Shown piece after piece: positions 23,778 through 32,191 of a stretch of 64,000 nt of DNA. Source of the DNA: Pseudomaricurvus sp. HS19. Lineage in GTDB: Bacteria > Pseudomonadota > Gammaproteobacteria > Pseudomonadales > Cellvibrionaceae. The stretch lies in NCBI RefSeq assembly GCF_009857815.1, contig NZ_WVVW01000001.1:1550001-1614000 (forward strand), written 5' to 3'. Positions within the stretch are counted from its first letter, which is position 1, and every line of letters begins with the position of its first letter. The notes under the pieces are model-generated. The model was not told the origin of the DNA. It saw only the letters and a list, made by a program, of their open reading frames with translations, and made no database searches. Made by a program: the position numbers and the translations under genes.

Positions 23778-25079
23778 ATGAACGAACCACTCTCCCTCAG
23801 CCAAACCGGTCTTCTGCGTGCAGAAGATCTCCTCAGCGCTGACTGCAGTGAAGTGAGCCGCGAGGTCTTCACCAGCGAAGCGCTCTATCGCCGCGAGCAG
23901 CAGCGCATCTTCAATCGCAACTGGTGTTACCTGGCCCACGAAAGCCAGCTGAAAAACCCCGGCGATTTCGTCACCGCCTATATCGGTGAAGTGCCCATCA
24001 TTGTGGCCAGGGGTGGCGACGGCAAGATCACTGCCAGCATCAACAGCTGCCCGCACCGCGGCCTGAAAGTGTGCCGCTCCGACAGCGGTAATACCGCGCG
24101 CTTTGTCTGTCCCTACCACACCTGGACCTTCAAGGTGACCGGCGAGCTGGTGGGCATTCCGCAGGAGAAGAAAATTGGCCACGCGGTGGACAAGTCCAAT
24201 CTGGGCCTGAAGCAGGTGCCGCGCCTGGAAAGTATGTTCGGCCTGATTTTTGGCTCCCTCAATGCCGACATCGAGCCGCTGGCGGACTACCTGGGCGATA
24301 TGCGTTTTTACATGGAAGCGTTTTTCGATCGCTTCCCCGGCGGCCTGGAAGTGGTGGGGCCGGCACACAAGTGGCAGCTGGACTGCAACTGGAAACTGCC
24401 GGTGGAAAACATGCTCGGCGATATCGGTCACGCCCCTTACCTGCACGGCTCGCTGGTGTCCCCGCAGTCAGAACAGGCTGTGGAGATTGAGGATTACGCC
24501 GTCACGGCGGTGCCCCGTCCCGGCCACGCCTCGGCCCTGCGCCTGATGCCCGCAGATACCAAAGCGGAAGACCTGTGCAACGACGACCCCAGCAGCCCAC
24601 CAGAGCTGAAGGAGTTTCTCACCGAAGTACAGAAGACCATGGCCGACCGTCTGTCGCCGGTACAGGCGCGTATCAAGGGCATGGCGCTGGGGGTCTACCC
24701 CAACCTGTCGCTGCTGTGGGGCCAGTCCACCCTGCGCGTCAGCCATCCCCGTGCTCCCGGCCAGATCGAATACTGGTCCTGGTGGCTCTCCCCCATTGAA
24801 GCGCCGGATCACATCAAGGCCATGCTGCGCGGCAAGTACAACTTCCCCTTTGGCCCCGCCGGTATGCTGGAACAGGAGGACTCCTACGCCTGGAGCCGCC
24901 AGTACCAGGGCTCCGCTATCAGCTACCTGAACGACCGTCCCTACTATTACGGCCTTGGCGTCGGTGAGGAGTCCTTACACCCGGAACTGCCCGGCACTAT
25001 CGGCCGCTGTTACAACGAACACTACGCCCGCAGTTTCTACGATCGCTGGCGCAGCGACATGTTTGGCGAGGAGCAATAA
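23778..25079 (+). CDS. Rieske non-heme iron dioxygenase, alpha subunit
   Basis: This 433-residue catalytic subunit has a Rieske [2Fe-2S] site C91-P-H93 (NSCPHRGLKVC) and C111-P-Y-H114. The catalytic domain has the mononuclear iron motif D215-I-G-H218-A-P-Y-L-H223 following NWKLPVEN. This architecture matches ring-hydroxylating dioxygenases that form cis-dihydrodiols from aromatics, in the benzoate/biphenyl-like superfamily; the substrate is not predictable here. The start is the ATG giving MNEPLSLSQ. The beta subunit follows by 2 bp. Ferredoxin and reductase genes are absent nearby. Confidence 0.93.
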   Translation: MNEPLSLSQTGLLRAEDLLSADCSEVSREVFTSEALYRREQQRIFNRNWCYLAHESQLKNPGDFVTAYIGEVPIIVARGGDGKITASINSCPHRGLKVCRSDSGNTARFVCPYHTWTFKVTGELVGIPQEKKIGHAVDKSNLGLKQVPRLESMFGLIFGSLNADIEPLADYLGDMRFYMEAFFDRFPGGLEVVGPAHKWQLDCNWKLPVENMLGDIGHAPYLHGSLVSPQSEQAVEIEDYAVTAVPRPGHASALRLMPADTKAEDLCNDDPSSPPELKEFLTEVQKTMADRLSPVQARIKGMALGVYPNLSLLWGQSTLRVSHPRAPGQIEYWSWWLSPIEAPDHIKAMLRGKYNFPFGPAGMLEQEDSYAWSRQYQGSAISYLNDRPYYYGLGVGEESLHPELPGTIGRCYNEHYARSFYDRWRSDMFGEEQ

Positions 25080-25081
25080 TC

Positions 25082-25630
25082 ATGAGTCACGACTACCAAC
25101 TGATCAGCGACATCGAGCAGTTTTACTACCGCGAAGCCCGCCTGCTGGACGAGCGCTGCTTCCAGCAGTGGCTGGCCATTGTGGACCAGTCCATCGAGTA
25201 CTCCATGCCGGCGCGTCACATTCCGCACCCGGATCCCAAGGCGCAGGACACCGAGGCCTACCTGTCCGTAGAGCGGGAACTGGATCGCGCCGACGGAGGC
25301 AAGGGTTCACCCCTGCGCCAGGACGGTTACCTGCAAACCTTTGTACGCACCTTCCGCCCCTACAAATCCACCGCCTGGGCTGAAAGTCCGGCACCCCGCA
25401 CCCGCCGCTCCATCACCAATGTGGAGTTGGAAAGTGTGAACGACGACGAGTACCACGTGCGCTCCAACTTTTTCATGTACTACAGCCACGAAGGCAAGGA
25501 CAACCACACCTACAGTGGCGGCCGTAAGGATGTACTGAAAAAGGTGGAAGGTGAGTTCAAGCTGTTCAAACGGGAAGTGATCATCGACTGGGACATCATC
25601 ACCGTTCCCTCCCTGGCGCTGATTTTTTAA
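25082..25630 (+). CDS. Aromatic-ring-hydroxylating dioxygenase, beta subunit
   Basis: This 182-residue protein of the NTF2-like fold is the structural small subunit of an alpha3beta3 dioxygenase. Family features are IEQFYYREARLLDERCFQQW at the N-terminus, IEYSMPARH, TRRSITNVELE and VDWDIIT-type C-terminal strands (KREVIIDWDIITVPSLALIF, with the terminal Phe typical of this subunit). It starts 2 bp after the alpha gene, and the SDR gene follows by 12 bp. Confidence 0.93.
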   Translation: MSHDYQLISDIEQFYYREARLLDERCFQQWLAIVDQSIEYSMPARHIPHPDPKAQDTEAYLSVERELDRADGGKGSPLRQDGYLQTFVRTFRPYKSTAWAESPAPRTRRSITNVELESVNDDEYHVRSNFFMYYSHEGKDNHTYSGGRKDVLKKVEGEFKLFKREVIIDWDIITVPSLALIF

Positions 25631-25642
25631 GGAGCACGCAGC

Positions 25643-26476
25643 ATGGCAGATAACAATAAGAAGCCCACGCTGCTTGTGACCGGCGCCAGTGGCGGCATGG
25701 GGCGCGCCTGCGCCCTGCTTGCCGCCGGCAAGGGCTACGACCTGATTCTCTCGGACCTGCACAGTGACAAGCTGGCGCAGCTGGCAAAGGAGTGTGTCGC
25801 CCGCGGCGCCACAACCCGATGCCTGCCACTGGATCTGGCGGACGCCGATGCCATCCGGCGCTTCGCGGCGGAACTGGGCTCAACCGAGCTGGACGCCATC
25901 ATTCACACCGCCGGACTGTCGCCGCGGATGGCAGACTGGCAAAAGGTGGTGCAGGTGGACCTGATCGCTGCGGTCGACCTGCTGGAACAGCTGCGCCCCA
26001 TCCTGCTCCCCGGAGGCTGCGCCCTGGCCATATCCTCCATGAGCGGTCACATGGTGCCACCCAATCCATCACTGGAGCAGTTGCTGGGCCAGCCGCTCAA
26101 CCCGTTACTTCTGCAGCAATTGGAGGAACAGCAAAGCCAGGTGCTGAACATTCCCGGACTGGGTTACGCCTACGCCAAACGCGCCCTGACCACCTGGGTC
26201 AAAGGTACCGCTATGGCCTGGGGTAAGGAGGGCAAGCGACTGGTCTCCCTGTCACCGGGGTTAATCGACACCCCCATGGGGCAACTGGAAGCCGAAGGTG
26301 ATCCCCAAGGCCATCTGGGAAGACTGGGACTGGTATCGCTGGGACGGGAGGGCCAACCGCGGGAGATCGCGGCAGCCGCACTGTTTCTGGTATCCCCCGA
26401 TGCGTCCTACATCAGTGGTTGTGACCTGCTGGTGGATGGCGGCTGCGTCGGCACGCTGCAGACGCGCCAGCCGTAA
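25643..26476 (+). CDS. Short-chain dehydrogenase/reductase, probable cis-dihydrodiol dehydrogenase
   Basis: This 277-residue SDR has the NAD(P)-binding motif TGASGGMG (13-20), DL at 64-65, catalytic SS (131-132) and the active-site Y175-A-Y-A-K179. An insertion of about 30 residues rich in Leu/Gln lies between the catalytic Ser and Tyr. The C-terminal YISGCDLLVDGG is classical. After a dioxygenase, the likely role is oxidation of the cis-diol to a catechol (inference). A ribosome site AAGGAGC precedes the ATG. Confidence 0.88.
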   Translation: MADNNKKPTLLVTGASGGMGRACALLAAGKGYDLILSDLHSDKLAQLAKECVARGATTRCLPLDLADADAIRRFAAELGSTELDAIIHTAGLSPRMADWQKVVQVDLIAAVDLLEQLRPILLPGGCALAISSMSGHMVPPNPSLEQLLGQPLNPLLLQQLEEQQSQVLNIPGLGYAYAKRALTTWVKGTAMAWGKEGKRLVSLSPGLIDTPMGQLEAEGDPQGHLGRLGLVSLGREGQPREIAAAALFLVSPDASYISGCDLLVDGGCVGTLQTRQP

Positions 26477-26494
26477 TGGCGCAAATCCGCCGTA

Positions 26495-27586
26495 TTATTC
26501 CGCCGGCCAGCTGCCATCGGCCGCCGGAATGTACAGCGGTTGCGAAAACCAGTAGAAGCGACCTTCAGGGCCGGGTGACGTGCAGTTGATACGATTGCGC
26601 CCGGCACCCAGGGGGCTCTTCAAGGAAACCTCAAACCAGCTCTCTTCCGCTGAAGACAGCGGCTTCACCTCCACCGCCCCCTGACCACTGGCAAAACAGT
26701 TCAGCGGCATGGCTTGCGCCAGCTGCAGCTGCACGCGGGGCTTACGGTTGTCCGCAGACAGTTGCGGCAAGCGGTCATCACTCTCTGCCAGGCGTACCGC
26801 CGTTACCGGCAGTGGCCGGCTCTTTACCTTCACCGCAAAATCACTGATATCGCCGTAATTACCACCGAAAGGAAAGCGCGGCAGAGCCTGCAGGGACTCG
26901 CTCGGCCCCAGGGCACCGGACTGCTGACCGAAGGCGACATAGCCCATCCCTGCCAGCATCTCCATCACCTGCTGATCGTGCTCCCCAAAAGGATAAGCCA
27001 GCAGCTTCGGCACGTCGCCCAGCTCCGCCTTCAGCCGCGCCTGAGCCTTCTCCACATCGCCCCGTACCTGCTGCAACAATTCGTCACGACTGCTGCCGGC
27101 AGGAATACGACTGAAATGCATATGGCTGTGACTGTGATTGGCCAGGGTGGCACCGTTGGCCGCCATCTCCCGCAACTGATCCCAGCTGACGAATCCGCGC
27201 AAGTGACTGTCGAGAGGCTCGGAGTTAACGAAGACGGTGAAAGGCCAGCCGCGCTCTTTCAGCAGCGGGTAGGCTTCGGTGTAGACACTGCTATAGGCAT
27301 CGTCGAAGGTGATGGCAACCCGCTTGGCGCTGAGCGGCTCCTGCTGACCGTCGCGCACCTCCTGTACCAGCTGGAGTAACGGCACTACCTCGAAACCCTT
27401 CTGCTGCAGGTAGTCCATGTGTTGGCGAAACAGCTGCGGCGTGACCGAGGTGGAGGCCGGCGACGACTCACTGACGTGGTGGTACTGCAACACCACCGCG
27501 GCCCGGGCCGGCAGCCATCCCGCCCCCAGCAGCAGGGTTATCAGGGAGACCAATAATCTGTGCAGGGAACGGGATGCGATTGTCAT
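26495..27586 (-). CDS. Secreted polysaccharide deacetylase (NodB homology)
   Basis: This 363-residue protein has a signal peptide (LLVSLITLLLGAGWLPARA) and a carbohydrate esterase 4 domain. Catalytic motifs are VVLQYHHVS, the metal-binding TFDDAYSS with both Asp, and the NHSHSHMHFSRI motif carrying the metal-binding His residues. It would remove N-acetyl groups from a surface or biofilm glycan in the periplasm. The C-terminal 130 residues form a beta-rich accessory domain. The start codon is 4 bp after parC's stop, so the two share a transcript, an unusual pairing. Confidence 0.88.
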   Translation of the reverse strand: MTIASRSLHRLLVSLITLLLGAGWLPARAAVVLQYHHVSESSPASTSVTPQLFRQHMDYLQQKGFEVVPLLQLVQEVRDGQQEPLSAKRVAITFDDAYSSVYTEAYPLLKERGWPFTVFVNSEPLDSHLRGFVSWDQLREMAANGATLANHSHSHMHFSRIPAGSSRDELLQQVRGDVEKAQARLKAELGDVPKLLAYPFGEHDQQVMEMLAGMGYVAFGQQSGALGPSESLQALPRFPFGGNYGDISDFAVKVKSRPLPVTAVRLAESDDRLPQLSADNRKPRVQLQLAQAMPLNCFASGQGAVEVKPLSSAEESWFEVSLKSPLGAGRNRINCTSPGPEGRFYWFSQPLYIPAADGSWPAE

Positions 27587-27590
27587 GGGA

Positions 27591-29840
27591 TTACCTTTTT
27601 ACTTCGGCGCCGTCGACCTTCTGGAATCCCCGCGGCAATTTATTGCCGCGGCGACCGCGTTCACCGCGGTAGTGGTCGAGATCGCTGCCCTTGAGAGTCA
27701 GGTGGCGTTTACCGGAGAAGATCACCAACTCTTCACCGGGTGCAACCACCTCCAGTGCCACCAGATACTCCTCCCGCGCCTGTGAGCGTGCGGATGGAAT
27801 ATTCATAATCTTGTTGCCCTTGCCGCGGGCCAGCTCCGGCAGTTCCGCCACCGGGAACACCAGCAGGCGCCCCTCGTTACTGATGGCGGCCAGCAGATCC
27901 GAGTCCTGTCCCTGCAGCACCTTGGGTTGCATGACTTTGGCGCTGGTGGGCAGGGTCAGCAACGCTTTACCCGCCTTGTTCTTGGCCTGCATATCACCCA
28001 GCTTGCCGATAAAGCCGTAGCCGGCGTCGGAGGCCAGCAGTAGCTTCTGCTCATCCGGCCCCATCAGTGCACCCTCGAAACTGGCACCACTGGGCGGGTT
28101 GAGACGACCACTGATAGGCTCGCCCTGGCCCCGCGCCGAAGGCAGTGTGTGTGCCGGCAGGGAGTAACTGCGGCCGGTGGAGTCCAGCAGGATTACCTGC
28201 TGGTTGCTCTTGCCCTGCACCGCCAGCTTGAACTTGTCACCGGATTTGTAACTGAGAGCCGCGGGATCAATGTCGTGGCCCTTGGCGGCGCGGATCCAGC
28301 TCTTGTCGGAGATCACCACGGTTACCGGGTCGGAGCCCAGCAGGTCGGTCTCGCTGAAGGCCTGGGCTTCGGCCCGGGAGACGATGGGCGAGCGGCGATC
28401 ATCGCCAAACTCTTCTGCCGCTTCCAGCAGCTCCTTGCGCACCAGGGTTTTCAGGCGACGGGCAGAGTCCAGCGTCTGCATGAGGTTCTCACGCTCCTTC
28501 TCCAGCGCCTCCTGCTCCTCCTTGATCTTCATCTCCTCCAGGCGCGCCAACTGGCGCAACTTGGTATCGAGGATGTATTCGGCCTGTGCCTCGTTGAGGT
28601 TAAAGCGCTCCATCAACACAGGCTTGGGGTGATCCTCATTGCGAATGATACGGATCACCTCATCCACATTGAGGAACACGATCATCAACGCTGCCAAACG
28701 CTCCAGGCGCTCCTCCACCTTGGAGAGGCGGTGCTGTAGACGACGACGCACGGTCACTGTGCGGAAGCTGAGCCACTCGCGCAGGATCTTGTCCAGCGAC
28801 TTCACCTGCGGCAGGCCGTCGATACCGATCATGTTGAGGTTGACGCGGTAGGTGCGCTCCAGGTCGGTGGTGGCGAACAGATGGTTCATCATCGCCTCCA
28901 GGTCAATGCGGTTGGAGCGCGGCACAATCACCAGGCGGGTGGGGTTTTCGTGGTCCGACTCGTCGCGCAGGTCGGCCACCATGGGCAGCTTCTTGGCCTG
29001 CATCTGGGCGGCGATCTGCTCCAGCACCTTGGCGCCACTCACCTGATGCGGCAGCGCCGTCACTACCACATCGCCCTGCTCTTTGGTCCACACAGCACGC
29101 ATGCGCACACTGCCGCGACCGCTCTGGTACATCTTCAGCATTTCTTCGCGGGGAGTAATGATCTCCGCGTCGGTGGGCATGTCGGGGCCGGGTACAAACT
29201 GCACCAGGTCCTCGACTGTCGCATCCGGGTTTTCCAGCAGGTGTATGGTGGCGCTCACCACCTCACGCAGGTTGTGGGGCGGAATATCGGTAGCCATACC
29301 CACGGCAATACCGGTGGTGCCATTAAGCAGCACATTGGGCACCCGTGCCGGCAGCACAGCAGGCTCGTCCATGGTGCCATCGAAATTGGGGGTCCAGTTG
29401 ACCGTGCCCTGCCCCAGCTCTGACAGCAGGGTTTCACTGTAGCGGGTCAGGCGCGACTCGGTGTAACGCATGGCGGCGAAGGACTTGGGATCGTCCGGCG
29501 ACCCCCAGTTACCCTGACCGTCCACCAATGGATAGCGGTAGGAGAACGGCTGCGCCATCAACACCATCGCCTCATAGGCGGCGGAGTCACCGTGCGGGTG
29601 GAACTTACCGATCACGTCACCGACGGTACGGGCGGACTTCTTGAACTTGGCGCTGGCTTTCAGCCCCAGCTCGCTCATGGCGTAGACAATGCGGCGCTGC
29701 ACCGGCTTCAGGCCGTCGCCGATATTGGGCAGGGCGCGGTCGAGAATGACGTACATGGAGTAATCCAGGTAGGCCTTCTCGGCATAGGCTTTTAGGGAAA
29801 TTACTTCGTCGGAATCCGGGGGCAGTACCTCGGTGGTCAT
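27591..29840 (-). CDS. parC: DNA topoisomerase IV subunit A
   Basis: This 749-residue protein is the DNA cleavage subunit of topoisomerase IV, which decatenates chromosomes. The winged helix has [14 protein letters not shown]; the quinolone-determining positions S86 and E90 are the wild-type residues (E. coli S80, E84). The catalytic tyrosine is Y126 in RYTESRL. The coiled-coil arm ([15 protein letters not shown]) and C-terminal beta-pinwheel ([10 protein letters not shown]) complete the usual domain order. parE is not in the window. Array 2 lies upstream of its promoter region. Confidence 0.97.
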   Translation of the reverse strand: MTTEVLPPDSDEVISLKAYAEKAYLDYSMYVILDRALPNIGDGLKPVQRRIVYAMSELGLKASAKFKKSARTVGDVIGKFHPHGDSAAYEAMVLMAQPFSYRYPLVDGQGNWGSPDDPKSFAAMRYTESRLTRYSETLLSELGQGTVNWTPNFDGTMDEPAVLPARVPNVLLNGTTGIAVGMATDIPPHNLREVVSATIHLLENPDATVEDLVQFVPGPDMPTDAEIITPREEMLKMYQSGRGSVRMRAVWTKEQGDVVVTALPHQVSGAKVLEQIAAQMQAKKLPMVADLRDESDHENPTRLVIVPRSNRIDLEAMMNHLFATTDLERTYRVNLNMIGIDGLPQVKSLDKILREWLSFRTVTVRRRLQHRLSKVEERLERLAALMIVFLNVDEVIRIIRNEDHPKPVLMERFNLNEAQAEYILDTKLRQLARLEEMKIKEEQEALEKERENLMQTLDSARRLKTLVRKELLEAAEEFGDDRRSPIVSRAEAQAFSETDLLGSDPVTVVISDKSWIRAAKGHDIDPAALSYKSGDKFKLAVQGKSNQQVILLDSTGRSYSLPAHTLPSARGQGEPISGRLNPPSGASFEGALMGPDEQKLLLASDAGYGFIGKLGDMQAKNKAGKALLTLPTSAKVMQPKVLQGQDSDLLAAISNEGRLLVFPVAELPELARGKGNKIMNIPSARSQAREEYLVALEVVAPGEELVIFSGKRHLTLKGSDLDHYRGERGRRGNKLPRGFQKVDGAEVKR

Positions 29841-29970
29841 AAAACGTCCTGATTGGTGCCTGTTAGAGCGGCGCTGGTGTCTGTGACTATGGCACAGGGG
29901 CCGTGTTCGTTATTGAAAGGCAGCTTATACCAAAATTGGGGGAATGGCTTCAAGGAGGGGGAAAAGCTGA

Positions 29971-30145
29971 GCACGCTGCGCTACAGGGGCGAGGACACTG
30001 CGTTACAGGACGCTTCGCTACAGGTAGAAAGAGGAGAGAAAATTGGGGAAGGACGCTGCGCTACAGAACGCTACGCTACAGAAGGGGATCCCTGCGACCT
30101 GTAGCGAAGCGTCCTGAAATCTGAATCCTGTAGCGCCAGCGTCCT
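29971..30145. repeat. Intergenic dyad-repeat array 2 (same family as 14.8 kb)
   Basis: Five forward units (29971-29986, 29992-30008, 30007-30023, 30050-30066, 30065-30081) are followed by two inverted units (30099-30115, 30128-30145) of consensus AGGACGCTTCGCTACAG. The last unit is the exact reverse complement of AGGACGCTGGCGCTACAG from the first array. The 311-bp gap between the thiolase and parC genes holds only this array and, at its left side, the parC promoter region. Confidence 0.9.
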
Positions 30146-30151
30146 GAAGTC

Positions 30152-31327
30152 TTATCGCTCGATGGCCACAGCGGTCGCTTCACCACCGGCCAGACAGATA
30201 CCGGCCATACCGGTCTTCAGGTCGTAGGTTTCCAGAGCGGCCAGCAGGGTCACCAGGATACGGGCACCGGAAGCACCCAGCGGGTGACCCAGGGCACAGG
30301 CACCGCCGTGGACGTTCATCTTGTCACGAGGGATGTTCAGCTCTTTCATGGCAGCCATAGGTACTACTGCGAAAGCCTCGTTCACTTCGTACAGGTCGAC
30401 GCTGTCGGAGGTCCAGCCCAGACGGTCGTAGAGCTTGGTAAAGGCACCCACAGGTGCGGTGGTAAACCAGGCTGGCTCCTGCGCAAACTGGGAGTGACCC
30501 TTGATGGTGGCCAGTACCTTGAGGCCGCGCTTCTCGGCTTCGGATTTGCGCATCAGCACCAGAGCGGCAGCACCGTCAGAGATGGAACTGGCGTTGGCCG
30601 GGGTGACAGTACCGTCTTTCTTGAAAGCGGGCTTCAGGGTTGGAATCTTGTCGATTTTGGCGTTGCCTGGCTGCTCGTCGGTGTCGATGACAGCCTCACC
30701 CTTGCGGGAGGTGACGGTAACCGGGGTAATTTCACGCTTGAACTTGCCGGCTGCAATGGCGTCGTTGGCACGGTTGAGGGAGCCGATGGCGAACTCATCC
30801 TGGTCTTCACGGGTGAAACCGAAGTGGTCGGCACACAGCTCGCCGAACAGGCCCATGGGGTTGCCGCTGTAGGGATCCTGCAGGCCGTCGTAGAGCATGT
30901 GGTCCCAGATTTGGGCGTGGCCAAAACGGTAGCCGCTGCGGCCCTGGGGAACCAGGTAAGGGGCGTTGGTCATGCTCTCCATGCCGCCGGCAACAACGAT
31001 GCTGGCACTGCCGGTGAGAATGGCGTCGTGGGCCATCATCACGGTCTTCATACCGGAGCCACACACCTTGTTCACAGTGGTACAGGGAGCGTGAACAGGG
31101 ACACCAGCCTTCAGTGCCGCCTGGCGTGCCGGGGCCTGACCCAGGCCGGCAGGCAGTACGCAGCCCATCAGCACTTCATCTACATCATCAGCCGCGACAC
31201 CCGCATCAGCCAGCGCGCCTTCGATGGCTTTGGCGCCAAGCTCAATGGAGGACAGGCCGGCAAACATACCCTGCATACCACCCATCGGGGTACGGGAAAT
31301 CCCTACGATTACTACTGGATCAGACAT
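30152..31327 (-). CDS. Acetyl-CoA acetyltransferase (thiolase)
   Basis: This 391-residue type II thiolase condenses or cleaves acyl-CoAs (acetoacetyl-CoA to two acetyl-CoA). The nucleophile is C89 in NKVCGSGMK. The other catalytic motifs are VNEAFAVVPM and GGACALGHPLGASGAR, then CLAGGEATA with the C-terminal acid/base Cys. The start is the ATG giving MSDPVVIVGISRTP, with AGAGAG about 8 nt upstream; a nine-codon extension is rejected. The gene stands alone, so whether it serves fatty acid oxidation or polyhydroxyalkanoate synthesis is undecided. Confidence 0.95.
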   Translation of the reverse strand: MSDPVVIVGISRTPMGGMQGMFAGLSSIELGAKAIEGALADAGVAADDVDEVLMGCVLPAGLGQAPARQAALKAGVPVHAPCTTVNKVCGSGMKTVMMAHDAILTGSASIVVAGGMESMTNAPYLVPQGRSGYRFGHAQIWDHMLYDGLQDPYSGNPMGLFGELCADHFGFTREDQDEFAIGSLNRANDAIAAGKFKREITPVTVTSRKGEAVIDTDEQPGNAKIDKIPTLKPAFKKDGTVTPANASSISDGAAALVLMRKSEAEKRGLKVLATIKGHSQFAQEPAWFTTAPVGAFTKLYDRLGWTSDSVDLYEVNEAFAVVPMAAMKELNIPRDKMNVHGGACALGHPLGASGARILVTLLAALETYDLKTGMAGICLAGGEATAVAIER

Positions 31328-31534
31328 GACAGAACTCTCTTTTATTTGATTCACTCAACCCGTCGATTATAAGGCGCCGCCGCCTCTGGCGAAACCCTGC
31401 CCGCTCCCGGCCTTGTTCGGGGGCCTGATTGCGGCTTTACAAGAGGAAGATCTGAATGCCAGTATGGGCGCGCCTCCGGCGCCCGGCGAGCGGGTCAGGA
31501 GCACAGTCATTGGAACTGCCGTTAAGGAATCAAC

Positions 31535-32131
31535 ATGTCTATTTCCTCCATCATTTTCCTGGTGCTGCTGGCGGGAGCGCTGCTCTACATCATCGGCATC
31601 TTCAATCAGCTGGTGGCCCTGAAAAACCGCTATGAGAACGCCTTTGCGCAGATCGAGGTGCAGCTCAAACGCCGCTACGACCTGATTCCCAACCTGGTGG
31701 AAACCGCCAAGGGTTACCTGAAACACGAGAGCGAGACCCTGGAAGCGGTGATTGCCGCGCGTAACAGCGCCATGGCCGGCCTGCAAGCCGCCGCCAGTTC
31801 ACCCGGCGACAGTGGCGCCATGGCCACCCTGGGCGGAGCCGAAGGGGCCCTGGCAGGAGCCCTTGGACGACTCAATGTGGTGATGGAAGCCTACCCTGAC
31901 CTGAAGGCCAACCAGAACATGATGCAGGTGTCCGAAGAGCTCACCAGCACCGAGAACAAGGTGGCCTTTGCCCGCCAGGCCTTTAACGACTCGGTTACCG
32001 CCTACAACAGCTACAAGCAGAGCTTCCCACCAGTCTTCTTTGCCGGTTTCTTCGGTCACCGCAAGGACGCCGGCCTGCTGCAATTTGAGGACTCGGCACA
32101 GCTGCAGGACGCCCCCAAGATCTCTTTCTGA
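31535..32131 (+). CDS. LemA family protein
   Basis: This 198-residue protein has one N-terminal transmembrane helix (IIFLVLLAGALLYIIGIFN) and a long helical cytoplasmic or periplasmic domain. Family signatures are FAQIEVQLKRRYDLIPNLVE, NELVAARN-like AARNSAMAG, YPDLKANQNMMQVSEELTSTENKVAFARQ (split here across the helix) and a C-terminal FGH motif. LemA genes commonly precede an M48 peptidase gene, as here 60 bp downstream, and the two are thought to act together; the mechanism is not established. Confidence 0.9.
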   Translation: MSISSIIFLVLLAGALLYIIGIFNQLVALKNRYENAFAQIEVQLKRRYDLIPNLVETAKGYLKHESETLEAVIAARNSAMAGLQAAASSPGDSGAMATLGGAEGALAGALGRLNVVMEAYPDLKANQNMMQVSEELTSTENKVAFARQAFNDSVTAYNSYKQSFPPVFFAGFFGHRKDAGLLQFEDSAQLQDAPKISF

Positions 32132-32142
32132 TCTCCCTGAAC

Positions 32143-32160
32143 GCGGGCCTGCCGGCCCGC
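32143..32160 (+). repeat. Hairpin between lemA and the M48 peptidase gene
   Basis: GCGGGCC-TGCC-GGCCCGC is a perfect 7-bp stem with a 4-nt loop and no U-tract. In an operon gap it may adjust downstream expression. Confidence 0.45.
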
Positions 32161-32191
32161 CCCGCCCAATCGCCGCTGCCGTGACCTCCCC

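Noticed and set aside
14801-30145. Repeat arrays as CRISPR
   Set aside because: Units occur in both orientations, overlap, and lack regular unique spacers or cas genes.
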